From: Craterostigma plantagineum
Taxonomy: Eukaryota > Streptophyta > Magnoliopsida > Lamiales > Linderniaceae
Direction: 5' to 3'
Length of the DNA: 64,000 nt
Assembly: GCA_027422505.1 (NCBI GenBank)
Contig: JAPQWV010000681.1
Span: 186,001-250,000, forward strand
The notes under the pieces were generated by a model, which ran no database searches, was not told where the DNA came from, and was given only the letters and a program-made list of their open reading frames with translations. Positions 34,089 through 44,367 of the stretch are shown here, piece after piece. The translations under genes were made by a program, and so were the position numbers. The number at the start of each line of letters is the position of its first letter. The stretch's first letter is position 1.

Positions 34089-34269
34089 CATGCATGCACT
34101 GATGCACCTCATCAGTCATCAGACAAATTCAAACAGCTCAACAGTAATAATGGTTAATTGCTTGCAAATAATGTCTTTACATGCATGAACAAATATACGT
34201 GTTGCAAAGACAGTCATCTCTTTCGCCACGTTTTACCATCTCCATGCAAACTCATCAGCCTCTATAAAA
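34089..34269 (+). promoter_or_regulatory. Seed-type promoter of the 2S albumin: RY, ABRE-like and TATA
   Basis: Perfect RY repeats CATGCATG occur at 34089-34096 and 34180-34187, a further CATGCA at 34243-34248, an ABRE-like ACGTGT at 34197 and TATAAAA at 34263-34269. RY elements bind the B3 factors LEC2, FUS3 and ABI3, and with ABRE/bZIP sites drive seed-maturation genes. The TATA to ATG distance is about 90 bp. Confidence 0.8.
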
Positions 34270-34353
34270 CACCCACCCCACTCCACCATTCCACCTTACA
34301 ACACAAAATATCATCGCACTATAATCATAAAATAATTATCGATCAGACTAATA

Positions 34354-34917
34354 ATGGCTTCTACCAGCAAAGTTTTGATCCTCGTTGCGGCCCTCTTCGG
34401 TTTGATAGCAGCCCTGGAAGCAGCCACCTACACGACGGTGGTCACCACCACCGCCGTCGGCGAGCCGAACCCAGGCGCTCAGTGCCAAAGCGAAGTTCAG
34501 CAAACGGAGTACAGCCACTGCATGCAGTGGATGATGATGGGCCGCGGCGGCCGTGGCTCCTTCTTGAGGAGCCAAGTGGCTAACCCTGGGTACGTAATAA
34601 TAAACTATTCAATCAACTAATTATATGTATTATACACACACACACACGCACGCACGCACAAGTTAATATATTATAAGTCTACTTTCATCGTAAAATAAAG
34701 GTATGGAGAGGAACATCTCCAAGAGTGTTGCGGCGAGCTTCAGAACGTTAGATCAGAGTGTAAGTGCGACGCCATTAAGCATATGATGAGAATGATGCCT
34801 CAGCAAGAGGAAATGATGCAGAAGATGATGATGGAGAAGGCAATGTCTCTTCCCATGATGTGCAGATGGGATTCGCCCAAGCAATGCTCTATTAGGACCG
34901 CTGCAATCTTCTACTGA
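34354..34917 (+). CDS. Methionine-rich 2S albumin seed storage protein (one intron)
   Basis: Storage protein laid down in seed protein-storage vacuoles. Two exons, 34354-34589 and 34701-34917, giving 150 residues. A signal peptide (about residues 1-23) precedes a TTVVTTT propeptide. The eight-Cys pattern is complete: C44, C56, then CC (LQECCGEL), CKC, C and C. Met-rich runs (MQWMMMG, MMQKMMMEKAM) resemble sulfur-rich 2S albumins of sesame. The intron (donor GTACGT at 34590, acceptor AATAAAG) interrupts a Gly codon at residue 79; without splicing the frame ends at 34620 before the last six cysteines. 2S albumins are a known food-allergen family. Confidence 0.93.
34634..34660 (+). repeat. (AC)n/(GCAC)n microsatellite in the 2S albumin intron
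   Basis: ACACACACACACACGCACGCACGCACA inside the 111-bp intron, close to the donor side. Confidence 0.9.
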
Positions 34918-35040
34918 AGAAGAATATTGCCAGCCGCTATCTGTGTGTGTGTGTTTTCAATAAATTTCATGTAGAATAAGAATAAATGAGCGAGGCATAT
35001 TATGGAACTACACTGAAGCTTTCTTCTCTTAGCCTGGGAA

Positions 35041-35170
35041 GGGAGTTGTGCTAATATGCCTGCTTTTGTTTGTAATAATAACGTTGATAATAATAATGAA
35101 AAAATCATTGGCGTGGGCACACGCAATCGTGTGTGCCTACTGCTGCTGTGATTTGCAGATTGTGCAAATA
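35041..35170. repeat. Inverted copy of the PG-2 3' flank (empty copia site)
   Basis: The reverse complement matches 43165-43250 plus the first bases after the copia element (46523 onward). Shared words include AAATCACAGCAGCAG, GCCAATGAT and ATTACAAACAA. The undisturbed ATTAC of the target is at 35072-35076. Confidence 0.75.
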
Positions 35171-35484
35171 TGATGATTATTGTTATTAACTTTGTTGAGT
35201 ATTGCTATTATTGATTATACATGGCTGACTGATGATCTCAGAACAAAGAAGTACAAATCAAAAACGAACTATTAGAGCAATTTCAGAAACAAAAGAAAAC
35301 CTGCCTATTAATATTGGCATCGAAAGTCTCATATTTTGCCTCATTTAAGAAACGATCCTCATTAGTGATCGTCGCTGTTATTTATTATTATTATCATTTA
35401 TTACTCGGAACAAAAATTCTAAAAAAAAAAACACGGCTGCGAAAATTGGTCGTCGCCGTCGCCGTTTCGAGCCGCGCATCAAGC

Positions 35485-37472
35485 TCAAGCTGCCTTCTTA
35501 GTGTCCTGGCACAGCGGCGGGTTGACCTTTCCGACGATGCTCGGCTTGACGTTCCTGCAATCGGTGGTGATGTTCTTCCCGTCTTTGCCGCTGTAGCTGA
35601 TGTCGATGTCGCCGACCTCCACGTTCTGGCACGGCTTCGCTCCGCTGCAGAGGAACGTCACCGCCGTCGGCGTCGACGCAGTGCCCTTGATGTTACGGAG
35701 CTTCACGTCCCTGATCTGAATCAGCGAAGGCGACTGCACGCAATTGCACACGCACAAAACGAAATCAATTCCAAAAATTAGGGTTAGTACGGTGCTGAGA
35801 AATTGGGGGAATTTCGTTTCTTCATACGGCTTTGTTGCACAGATTCCAAGGGCAGTACTCTTGGTCGATGACGATGGGGTACATGACGTCCTTGACGGTG
35901 ATGTCCTCGAAGTGAAGCTTGCTGACGGTGAGGGTCGCCGGCGCCGACGGCCACGTCTTAACCCTAACTCCATTGTCGGTGCCAACGAAGCTGACGTTCT
36001 TGACGTAGATGCCAGTGACGTCCTTTTCGTCTTTGTTCCTTCCGAGGCTGCCGACGCTGATTCCATGGCCGGGCCCACACTTGACGTTCTGAATGCGGAT
36101 GTCAATGGAGTCGTCCCCAATGGATATGCAGTCGTCGCCCGTCTCAAAAGTCGAGTCCTTTATCGTAACGTTGTGGGACCGCCCGAGATGGAGTCCATCC
36201 GTGTTGATGCTCGTTCCCGGGGCAGAGACTGTGAACCTCTCGAAGGTAACGTTGTTGCAATTTATGCAGTTCGAGTGGAAGTTCTTGCTGTCCTTTAGAG
36301 TAATGTCGTGGATGTGCCCGTTGTCGATGAAGTTCATGCTCAAACTCTGACATCATCATCGCAAACAAAAAAACAAAGTTACGCCCCAAAACCCGAAAAG
36401 CAGCGAAAGCTAGAGAGAGATATTTGTCATTTTTAGGGCTGTAAGTGAGCATAATTCAGCTCATTTTTTATGCTGGTGCTCGAGCTAGCGCGAGCTCAGT
36501 TATCTGACCTGGAGGTCGAGCTAGTCGAGCATCATGCAGAAAAGGTTGAAAAACACATAGAAAAGGATGTAAAACGAAAAAAGCTCAGCTGGCCGATTGT
36601 AAGCTTTCGATCACTCATGAACGAGCTTGGCTCGATTCATTCTAAGGTTCCAATCGTTTTTTTTCTGTTCTTAGGTTCCAGTCGTTTTTTTCTTTTCTTT
36701 TTTTCCTTACGATGGGAAGTCTAATGCAGTTCTTGTTGGTGCCGCAGTCGTTCTTCTTCCACGCCTCGTGGCCCTCGCCGTCAAAGACTCCGCCTCCATA
36801 TAGCTTGAAATTGTCGACGTAGTCGATGTGAATCCACGCGTGCGAGGGAAGGTTCGTCAGGGAAGAACCTGCTTTCAGCGTGCCCTTGAGTTCGATCTCG
36901 ATTGGGGACTTACAGTGGCCCTTAAGGTCGGCCCCATGAAGGTTCCACGTCCCCGGCGCAATGTACACCTTCGCCGGGGTCGAAGAGTTGCACGCTGCCA
37001 GCCATGCGTCCACCAACGCCTGTCGAAAATTTACAAAACAACCCAATTCAGTATTTCATTATTTATTATTATTATTTATTTATTTTGCTGTTGAAAGGTG
37101 AACCCCAGAGTCAAATCATAAAAGTGAGGCTCTCAATCACTAAAATTTTTTTCCGAAATATTGTATGGCCCTGTGCAATTGCAAGGCCAAAATCCGGCCT
37201 TGCTCAAACAAAAAATAAATACTGGGAGGGAAAATCGATCTTGTGACATCTCCAACGTACATACAAGTCAGCTCTTTTTAATACGCGCATTATAATACGT
37301 CGTTATGATGCATGCAGTGCATGCATGTATGTACCTTGCTGATATCTGCGCCGGGTTTTGCGCCGTAATTTCTGATGTCGAACACAGTGGGGGCCACGGC
37401 GTTGGCGTAGGTGGCGGCGGCCAAGAGTAGGACGAAGATTGCCGTGATGGAATAATAATGTTCCGAAGCCAT
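35485..37472 (-). CDS. Exopolygalacturonase, GH28 (copy PG-1)
   Basis: Hydrolyses galacturonan from the non-reducing end; close relatives are pollen/cell-wall enzymes. Exons 37472-37335, 37019-36711, 36346-35828 and 35733-35485, giving 404 residues. Signal peptide about residues 1-24, then VFDIRNYGAKPGADISK. GH28 catalytic motifs are intact: NTDG (197-200), DDC (220-222), GHG (242-244) and RVK (277-279). The first 46 residues are identical to PG-3, and exon sizes 138/309/519/249 are the same. Orientation is opposite to PG-2 and PG-3. High C/G codon ends produce long antisense ORFs that I regard as artefacts. Confidence 0.96.
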
Positions 37473-37606
37473 TATTATTGTTATGATATATGTGATGAAT
37501 GTATTATTTGTTATATGATACAAAGAAAGTGAAAAAAATAAATTTATTTATGTACTAATACATATATCTTGGTGATGCGCACTTTGAAATGAAATGTGTA
37601 AGTTGT

Positions 37607-37669
37607 TATTTATAACGGCAATGGAGGGTAAGTGACTGGTGGAGATGCGCTTTGTTCTCCGATCGAGTG
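37607..37669 (-). promoter_or_regulatory. PG-1 core promoter with conserved PG block
   Basis: On the minus strand a 29-bp block containing GATCGGAGAACAAAG (37641-37669) lies about 30 bp upstream of TATAAATA (37607-37614). The same block occurs before PG-2 and PG-3. Confidence 0.75.
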
Positions 37670-37944
37670 GGAAATATGAAAGGTTGGCCGTTTGTTCTTA
37701 CAATGTTTGTTTATATTTGGAGTTAGGGATCGACTTACTAATTACAAAGCAGTTTTCGTGGGAATAAATATAATTATTTTTTATTAGAAGTATCAATAAT
37801 ATTCTCACGTTGAAGAAAGTTATAGAGTATAATACATTATACAAAATACATGCCTGTCCTTGCATACATAGTTAAGTTTTAGGTATGGAATTGCAAAACT
37901 AGTTTATTTTTTAAAATTGGTACAAACTAATTATGTAAAATCTT

Positions 37945-38200
37945 TCCCGTACCGGGTGTCACTGTAGCATCGGTCCATACCTGGACCAGTGGGGTTGGGG
38001 CCACCACACTCTGACTGATAGTCTGGTCCCACTGTACCACCATTTAACCTTTTAGCGTGCTTCGTCCTCGCTCACACGCACCTTGGGCAAACTTCTCAGG
38101 GGTTCACTCATCCCTAGATTGCCCCAAGTCAAACACGCTTAACTTTAGAGTTTTTATAAATGGACTCCCGTAAAGGTAGGTCGACCTTGGTGATATGAGT
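37945..38200 (-). mobile_element. Remnant of a Cassandra-like (TRIM) LTR containing a 5S rRNA-like domain
   Basis: On the minus strand, 38157-38080 reads AACTCTAAAGTTAAGCGTG, then TTGGGG and GGATGAGTGAACCCCTGAGA. This parallels the internal pol III promoter of 5S rRNA (box A AGTTAAGCGTGCTTGG; box C GGATGGGTGACC...). It is too diverged for a 5S gene and sits in GC-rich repeat sequence (GTACCGGGTGTCACTGTAGC; CACACGCACCTTGGG) of the type found in Cassandra LTRs. Ends are not defined. Confidence 0.6.
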
Positions 38201-38892
38201 AGTACTATCAATTCTTTACAATTTTTATTATTGTGTTCTCTTTTCACTACAGTACTATCTGCTACATTTTTTCATTCTAATTATCTCACATTAGACTATC
38301 TGCTACATTTTTTCATTCTAATTATCTCTCCAAATAACATATCTAATACTATCTATTACATTAAGCATCATAGTATCTTATTATATGTAGGCAATCGATC
38401 ATTTCCATATCCACAAATGGTGAACTTCAATTTTACGTTCGACTAATATTGCATGTGTAGTCATTCATTCGGTTTAAATATTAGAACGTACTAACAGTTC
38501 CGGTCTAAACCACCCCTTGTTTATAACGGTTGTTTTTTCATAAAATGAAAATCGGCAGTCATATGATCGTTGATTTAATACATTTTGTTGTTTATGTTTC
38601 ACTTTTATTTTCTGGTTGTAAATATCGGGGACTTCTTTTGGCTTCACACTTTTTGCTCTCGAATCTATACCCGTTCTCTCTCGAATCTCTCGCAATTTCC
38701 TAAGTTCGAATTATATTATTTCATAATAAAAAATCAAATTTATTTTTCAATTAGAAAAGGAAAAGTAATCAAAATTCATTAAAAAAAATCAAAATTAACG
38801 ATTTGATCGAAACCGCAATCGGCTCAGCCAATTCAAAATTGTAACAGAAATTGTGGTTACCGGTTATCACAACTCGGTTAACACAACACAAG

Positions 38893-39856
38893 GTTTTTTT
38901 TTTTTTTTTTTCCGGAAACGATAGCTTTCATTAATAAACAAAGATACAGGGGCTAAATAGCCCAAGGGGTCTCTCCGGTAACACATCCGGTAGAGAAACA
39001 AAGGCTCATAAGGAGCAATGCATCCACGAAAACAAAACAACAAGCCGACAGAAAACGAAATAAACCTCGCACTTGGACCAAAAATCTATAGAACATACGA
39101 CAGAAAAGGTTATTAATCCAAATCTACGGTACTCTACATTATTTTTGTCCAACGACTCGAGGTTATCGTCTTCATCGGAACAGGCTCCACAAGGGAGAAA
39201 AGGCTCCACAACGGGAGAAAAAGCTCCCGACCTAATAGCCGGGAGAAACGAGCTCCCCACGGGAGACTCGCGGGTGGACGATAGTGAGGTGTGGCGCGGT
39301 GGTCGGCGGTCGGCGAGTTGGCGGCAAGGTGGTGAGATGGTGGAGAGGCGGCGGATGCCGGGGCGGACGGGGCGAGGCAGCATGGCGGGGAGGCGGCGGG
39401 ACGTCGAGGCGGCAGCGAGAGGGTCTGTAACGGGATGTGGTGGCGGTGGTGGTGGTGACGGTGGCGGCCGAGCGGCTACGAGGCAGAGGGAAGAAACACC
39501 ACACGACGCAAACGGTCGAGCGGTGCGGCAGTCTGGCAACGGCAGTAGCAGTCCGGTGGTGGCTGGCGGCGGTGGTGAAGGAGGGGACCGGCCCGGTGAC
39601 TGCAGCGGTGGTGGTCGGCGGAAAGGAAGTTGTGGGTGGTTAATTTTTTTTTTTTTTTTTTTTTAAAAAGAAACAGCAAAAAACGAAAAAACTGAGGAGA
39701 TCCCCCTACCTCCATGTTCCCCCTACCTCCATTAATGGAGAAGGAGGAAGAGGGGAGGAAGGGGGAGGCGGCGGCGTGTGGATTAGGGTTGGAGAGTTAG
39801 AGAGATGGGAGGGAAAATGGGGTTGAGAGAGAAAAGGTAGCGTAGAGAGAAACTAA
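38893..39856 (-). mobile_element. LINE-like retroposon, poly(A)-tailed, with 14-bp target-site duplication
   Basis: Flanked by TAACACAACACAAG on both sides (38879-38892 and 39857-39870). The 3' end is at the left: a T18 tract on the + strand, preceded on the minus strand by TATTTAGCCCCTGTATCTTTG and TTAATGAAAGCTATCG, a familiar ending of plant L1 elements. The 5' end starts with a CT-rich, GC-rich leader (CCGCCGCC). Only 964 bp, with no reverse transcriptase or endonuclease. A Pro/Arg-rich minus ORF (39539-39006, 177 codons) is not recognisable. A second poly-T run is at 39644-39664. It is either an internally deleted LINE or a retrocopied transcript. Confidence 0.75.
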
Positions 39857-40176
39857 TAACACAACACAAGTTTTGGTTCAAAAGAAACTGACACTTTCAC
39901 ATCGGGGATTGGAATTGTTTGAACAGATAATTTAAACTGATTTATTGTATAAAGTCATAACCTTTATTATTTTTTTCGTTCTCTCACCTTCACACTTAAT
40001 ATTATATTTTTCGCCTATTCAAATTAACCAAGTAATTTGACTGTGCCCTTGCTGATGGAGGGAGTGGCGATTTCAGTTCAATTACTTTTGGGCTCTCTAT
40101 GTAGAGAGGGACATGTATAAGGTACTTTGACTGTTCTTTGGTACACATAATAATATAATTAATAACACGGATAATA

Positions 40177-40522
40177 ACGCGTTCAATGCGACGGCTACTT
40201 GCTTATCATTAGGGATCTCGTATTCAGTGGTGAGAAGCAGGTTTCGAGCGAAGATTTTTGTCACCTTGCAACCTGGGTGCAATCTGTGTTTTGCATTTTT
40301 TGTTGGTTTTCTTCATTGCTTTTTGTTGTTGTTTTGCATTTTTTTGTTGCTTTTCTTCATTGCTTTTTGTTGTTTGTTGGTAGTTTAGTTTTGCTCATTT
40401 GGTGAGCCTTCGTTCCTACTGGTATGATCGATGTCGCCAGGGAACCCTCTATGGCTGTTTAGCCAATGTACTTATACTTTTTGAATGAGAGATAGCAAGC
40501 TTTCGATTAAAAAAATAATAAT
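40177..40522 (+). mobile_element. 5'-truncated LINE 3' end with imperfect target-site duplication
   Basis: Ends TTTGAATGAGAGATAGC, then AAGCTTTCGATTAAAAAAA, the usual 3' tail of plant L1 elements. The flanks AATAACACGGATAATAA (from 40161) and AATAACACAGATAATAA (from 40524) look like one target duplication with a single mismatch. The body has T-rich tandem words (TTTTTGTTG...CTTCATTGC) and no ORF. Confidence 0.65.
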
Positions 40523-40655
40523 AATAACACAGATAATAATAATAATAATAATAATATATTTAGTTCATAACGAAAGTGGCTCTTGTACCCTACAGTTAAA
40601 TATGTATTGTCAACTCCCCTCCCTATCAATAAGTAAGTCGATCACTACTCATTTC

Positions 40656-40684
40656 CACTTGATCGGAGAACAAAACGCATCTCC
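40656..40684 (+). promoter_or_regulatory. PG-2 copy of the conserved PG promoter block
   Basis: Contains CACTTGATCGGAGAACAAAA and then CGCATCTCC. It is followed by a weaker TATA-like TTTATTTAAA at about 40709, unlike the TATAAATA of PG-1 and PG-3. Confidence 0.7.
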
Positions 40685-40849
40685 GCCAATGAGTTGCCCT
40701 CCCAAACTTTTATTTAAATGGACTTCAAGTGTCCATCGGTGAAAGACGACGATTTTTACATACAATAATATTCCTACATAAAGAAAGATTTTTATTTTTA
40801 TTTTTTTACTGTTTTCCTTATCGTAACGAATAATACATACATTTACATT

Positions 40850-42680
40850 ATGGCCTATTATTCTACCACGGCAATCTTCCTACTCTTGGCCGCCACCACC
40901 TACGCCAACGCCGTTGCCCCCACTGTGTTCGACATCAGAAATTACGGCGCAAAACCTGGCGCAGATATCAGCAAGGTACATGCATGCAATGCATGCATCA
41001 TAAACGACGTATTATTTATTATGTGTATTAAAAAAAAAACTGACTTGCATGTACGGGGGAGATGTAACAAGATCGATTTTCCCTCCCATTATTTGTTTTT
41101 CCTTTGAGCAAGGCCGGATTTTGGCCTTCTGCACAGGGCCACACACAATTTTTCTGATTGTCCCTCATGCTCGAGGGGCCTCATTGAAAGAACTGCCCTG
41201 ACTCAGTGGTTCACCTTTCACCAGTAAACAAAATAATATAAAATACCGAATCGGGTTACTTTGTAAAATGTTCGACAGGCGTTGGTGGACGCGTGGCTGG
41301 CGGCGTGCAACTCTTCGACCCCGGCGAAGGTGTTCATAGCGCCGGGGACGTGGAACCTTCACGGGGCCAACGTTAAGGGGCCCTGTAAGTCCCCGATCGA
41401 GATCGAACTACAGGGCACGCTGAAAGCAGGTTCTTCCCTAACGAACCTCCCCTCGCATGCATGGATTCACATCGACTACGTCAACAATTTCAAGCTATAC
41501 GGCGGCGGAGTCTTCGACGGCGAGGGTCAAGAAGCGTGGAAGAGGAACGACTGCGGCAAAAACAAGAGCTGCATCCCGCTTCCCATCGTAAGAAACATAT
41601 AGCCGGTCGATTACGACTGTATTAAAAGATGATTGTCCAGCTCTTTCGTGGCCTCGGTTGCCAACTTTTTCTTTTAATTTTATATGCGTTATTCAACTTC
41701 CTTTGCGCGAGCATCGAGCTCCTGTAATTGGGGCTTCATCCACAGCCCTGAAAAACGACGGATGTGCATCTCTAGGTTTTGCGTTTATTTTTCGTTCGGT
41801 GCGTAAAAGTGAATTTTCGGTATGCAGAACTTGAGCATGAACTTCATCAACAACGGGCACATCCACGACGTGACGACGAAGGACAGCAAGAACTTCCACT
41901 CGAACTGCATATCGAGCAAAAACATTACGTTCGAGAGGTTCACAATCTCGACCCCGGGAACGAGCATCAACACGGACGGGATCCACCTCGGGCGGTCCCA
42001 CAACGTCACGGTCAAGGACTCGACCATACAGACGGGCGACGACTGCATATCCATTGGGGACGACTCCATTGACATCCACATTCAGAACGTCAAGTGTGGG
42101 CCCGGCCATGGAATCAGCGTCGGCAGCCTCGGGAAGAACAAAGATGAGAAGGACGTCACTGGCATCTACGTCAAGAACGTCAGCTTCGTCGGCACCGACA
42201 ACGGAGTTAGGATCAAGACTTGGCCGTCGGCGCCGGCGACGCTCACCGTCAGCAAGCTTCAGTTCGAGGACATCACCGTCAAGGACGTCATGAACCCCAT
42301 CATCATCGACCAAGAGTACTGCCCTTGGAATCTGTGCGACAAAAAGGTACGAAAACGAGAAATCCCCCAATTTCTCAGCGTCGTACTAGCCCTAATTTTT
42401 GGAATTGATTTTCTTTCTTTTTTTCGGGTGCGTGCAGAATCCGTCGCTGATTCAGATCAAGGACGTGAAGCTCCGTAACATCAAGGGGACTGCGTCGACG
42501 ACGGCGGCGGTGTCGTTCATCTGCAGCGGAGCGAAGCCGTGCCAGAACGTGGAGGCGAGCGACATCGACATCAGCTACAGTGGGAAGGACGGGAAGAAAA
42601 TCACCAGCGCTTGCAAGAACGTCAAGCCTACCATCGTCGGAAAGGTGAGCCCGCCGTTGTGCCAAGAGAAGGCACCTTGA
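40850..42680 (+). CDS. Exopolygalacturonase, GH28 (copy PG-2)
   Basis: Same enzyme family as PG-1 and PG-3. Exons 40850-40975, 41279-41587, 41828-42346 and 42438-42680, giving 398 residues. The N-terminus lacks four residues relative to the other copies (MAYYSTTAIFLLLAATTYAN), and the C-terminus ends LCQEKAP in place of the KKAA tail. Motifs SINTDG, TGDDC, GPGHG and RIKTW are intact, so it should be active. Exons are clearly more diverged from PG-1 than PG-3 is, though PG-2 lies between them. Its 3' flank is homologous to that of PG-1 in inverted orientation. Confidence 0.96.
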
Positions 42681-43250
42681 TGCGCGGCTAGCGACGGCTA
42701 CGGCGGCGATTACAATTTCCGCCGCCGTCAATTTTTTGTAGCGAGTAATAAGTGAGTAATAATAACAGTGACGATCGTAGTGAGTAGTAATATCGTTTCT
42801 GTGAGAGACAAAGTATGAGGACTCGTGGTGGAAGATATTTTTTTATATATAATATATATTCTTACTGTTAATTGCTTTCAAGCTAAAGTCTTCGGTCGAG
42901 AACGCAATATCGTTACGCTGTTTATCTAAATTTCTTATTTATGCTATATACAAGAAATCGTATAATCCCCAATAAATTCCCTAATTCCGTATCATATAAT
43001 AGTACAAAGATATATTCAGGGCTTATAAACTCGATGAGCCCATGTCGTACTAGTCGTACTTCTTTGTTTATTTTAAAATTGCTTTAGTTCGTTGTGATTT
43101 TTAGTTCATATGAGATCTTAAAACTCAAAAATAGTTAATAACTGTAATAACCATATACGCATAATCAATCTGTAAATCACAGCAGCAGCAGACACACACG
43201 ATCGTCTACGTCCAGCCAATGATATTTTCGTTATTAATAATGTTTATTAC

Positions 43251-43870
43251 TGTTGAGATTTCGGCCGCCTTAAGTACGCAATCCACACTTCTATCAAATA
43301 TGTGTGTGAATTGATCCAAGAAACACGTTCTTGAAGTCGATCGAATCGTAAAATGAAAAACGAAACCAGAAACAACAGGATTTTACGTAGTTCGACCCAA
43401 CTTTGGTCTACGTCCACGGACCAATCAGAGCTTCTTGTTTTAATCGAGAAGAAGGGTTTACAAGACTCACATACGCTCTACAAATTTCTCTTTAACACCT
43501 CACAGATATTCGCTCTCTATCGAAAGTTACAAGCCCTCAAAGTTGCCTACTCGAAACACCAAAGCTGATATTTATACTGAAGAACCCACCAGCTTTTATC
43601 AACGACCAGCTATAACGACTTGTACCAGAAGCTTCCGAGATTGTACACCACTCTCACATACTTACTAATAGAAGCGTTAAGCGACTTTAGGCAAGATAAA
43701 GACTGAATCTTGGCCATCCAATATTATCTTATCCACATCGAACGGTTTCTATTTAAACTGATGTTTTCTTTAAAAAAAACCATCAGCTGATCGAGTTCTT
43801 CAAGCTCTGTACATCCATGTCGATTATCTAAGACCTTAATCTTTGAAGTTTAGGCTCATAGTTCTCAACA
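43251..43870 (-). repeat. 3' LTR of the copia element
   Basis: 620 bp, TG...CA ends; matched by the right LTR nearly throughout. Confidence 0.92.
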
Positions 43871-44367
43871 ATCTCCACCTTGAGCCTAGAACTATCAATC
43901 CCTTCACCAAGCTTCGACTTAACAGCCCAAGTGAGCAAGCTAAACCTGCTTGAAACTGTTACCAAAACCAGCCAATATTCAGGAATCCATTTCAGCTTCT
44001 GAGACTAGCAGATCACCATCTTATTTGCTTGTAACCCTACATCAAGCTCCACCTCGATTAACAATCCTTCTCTGATTGGTCTTCAAGCTCCTTAGCAGGT
44101 TCGAGCCTCGAAGGAAACCTTGTCAACTCCAAACGAGATTGAAATTTCCCATTTATAGTTAACTTGGAACTTCGAGCTCACCATCTTCATTCCACATGAA
44201 GATCTTTCTTTCCTAGCCACATGAGTCCCTTTCTTGACCCATCTACTGCTGCCTCTTCCAAGCTTCTTGGTCTTCATAGCACGCACGACCTCAGCTTTGT
44301 TCAGCGAAGCATCAGACTCAGCCACAGCTTCACTACCATATTTTTATGTGTTTTCTGACCACTTTTC
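43871..44367 (-). other. Non-coding 3' interior of the copia element
   Basis: About 500 bp between the gag-protease frame and the polypurine tract. It has no integrase or reverse-transcriptase motifs. A 77-codon minus ORF (44325-44092) has no recognisable domain. Confidence 0.7.

Noticed and set aside
38080..38157. Functional 5S rRNA gene
   Set aside because: Only the promoter-like half is recognisable and diverged, and it is embedded in repeat sequence; not a complete 120-nt 5S gene.
39073..39666. 197-codon Gly/Arg-rich + frame
   Set aside because: Lies inside the retroposon in the direction opposite to transcription and is low-complexity GC-rich sequence.
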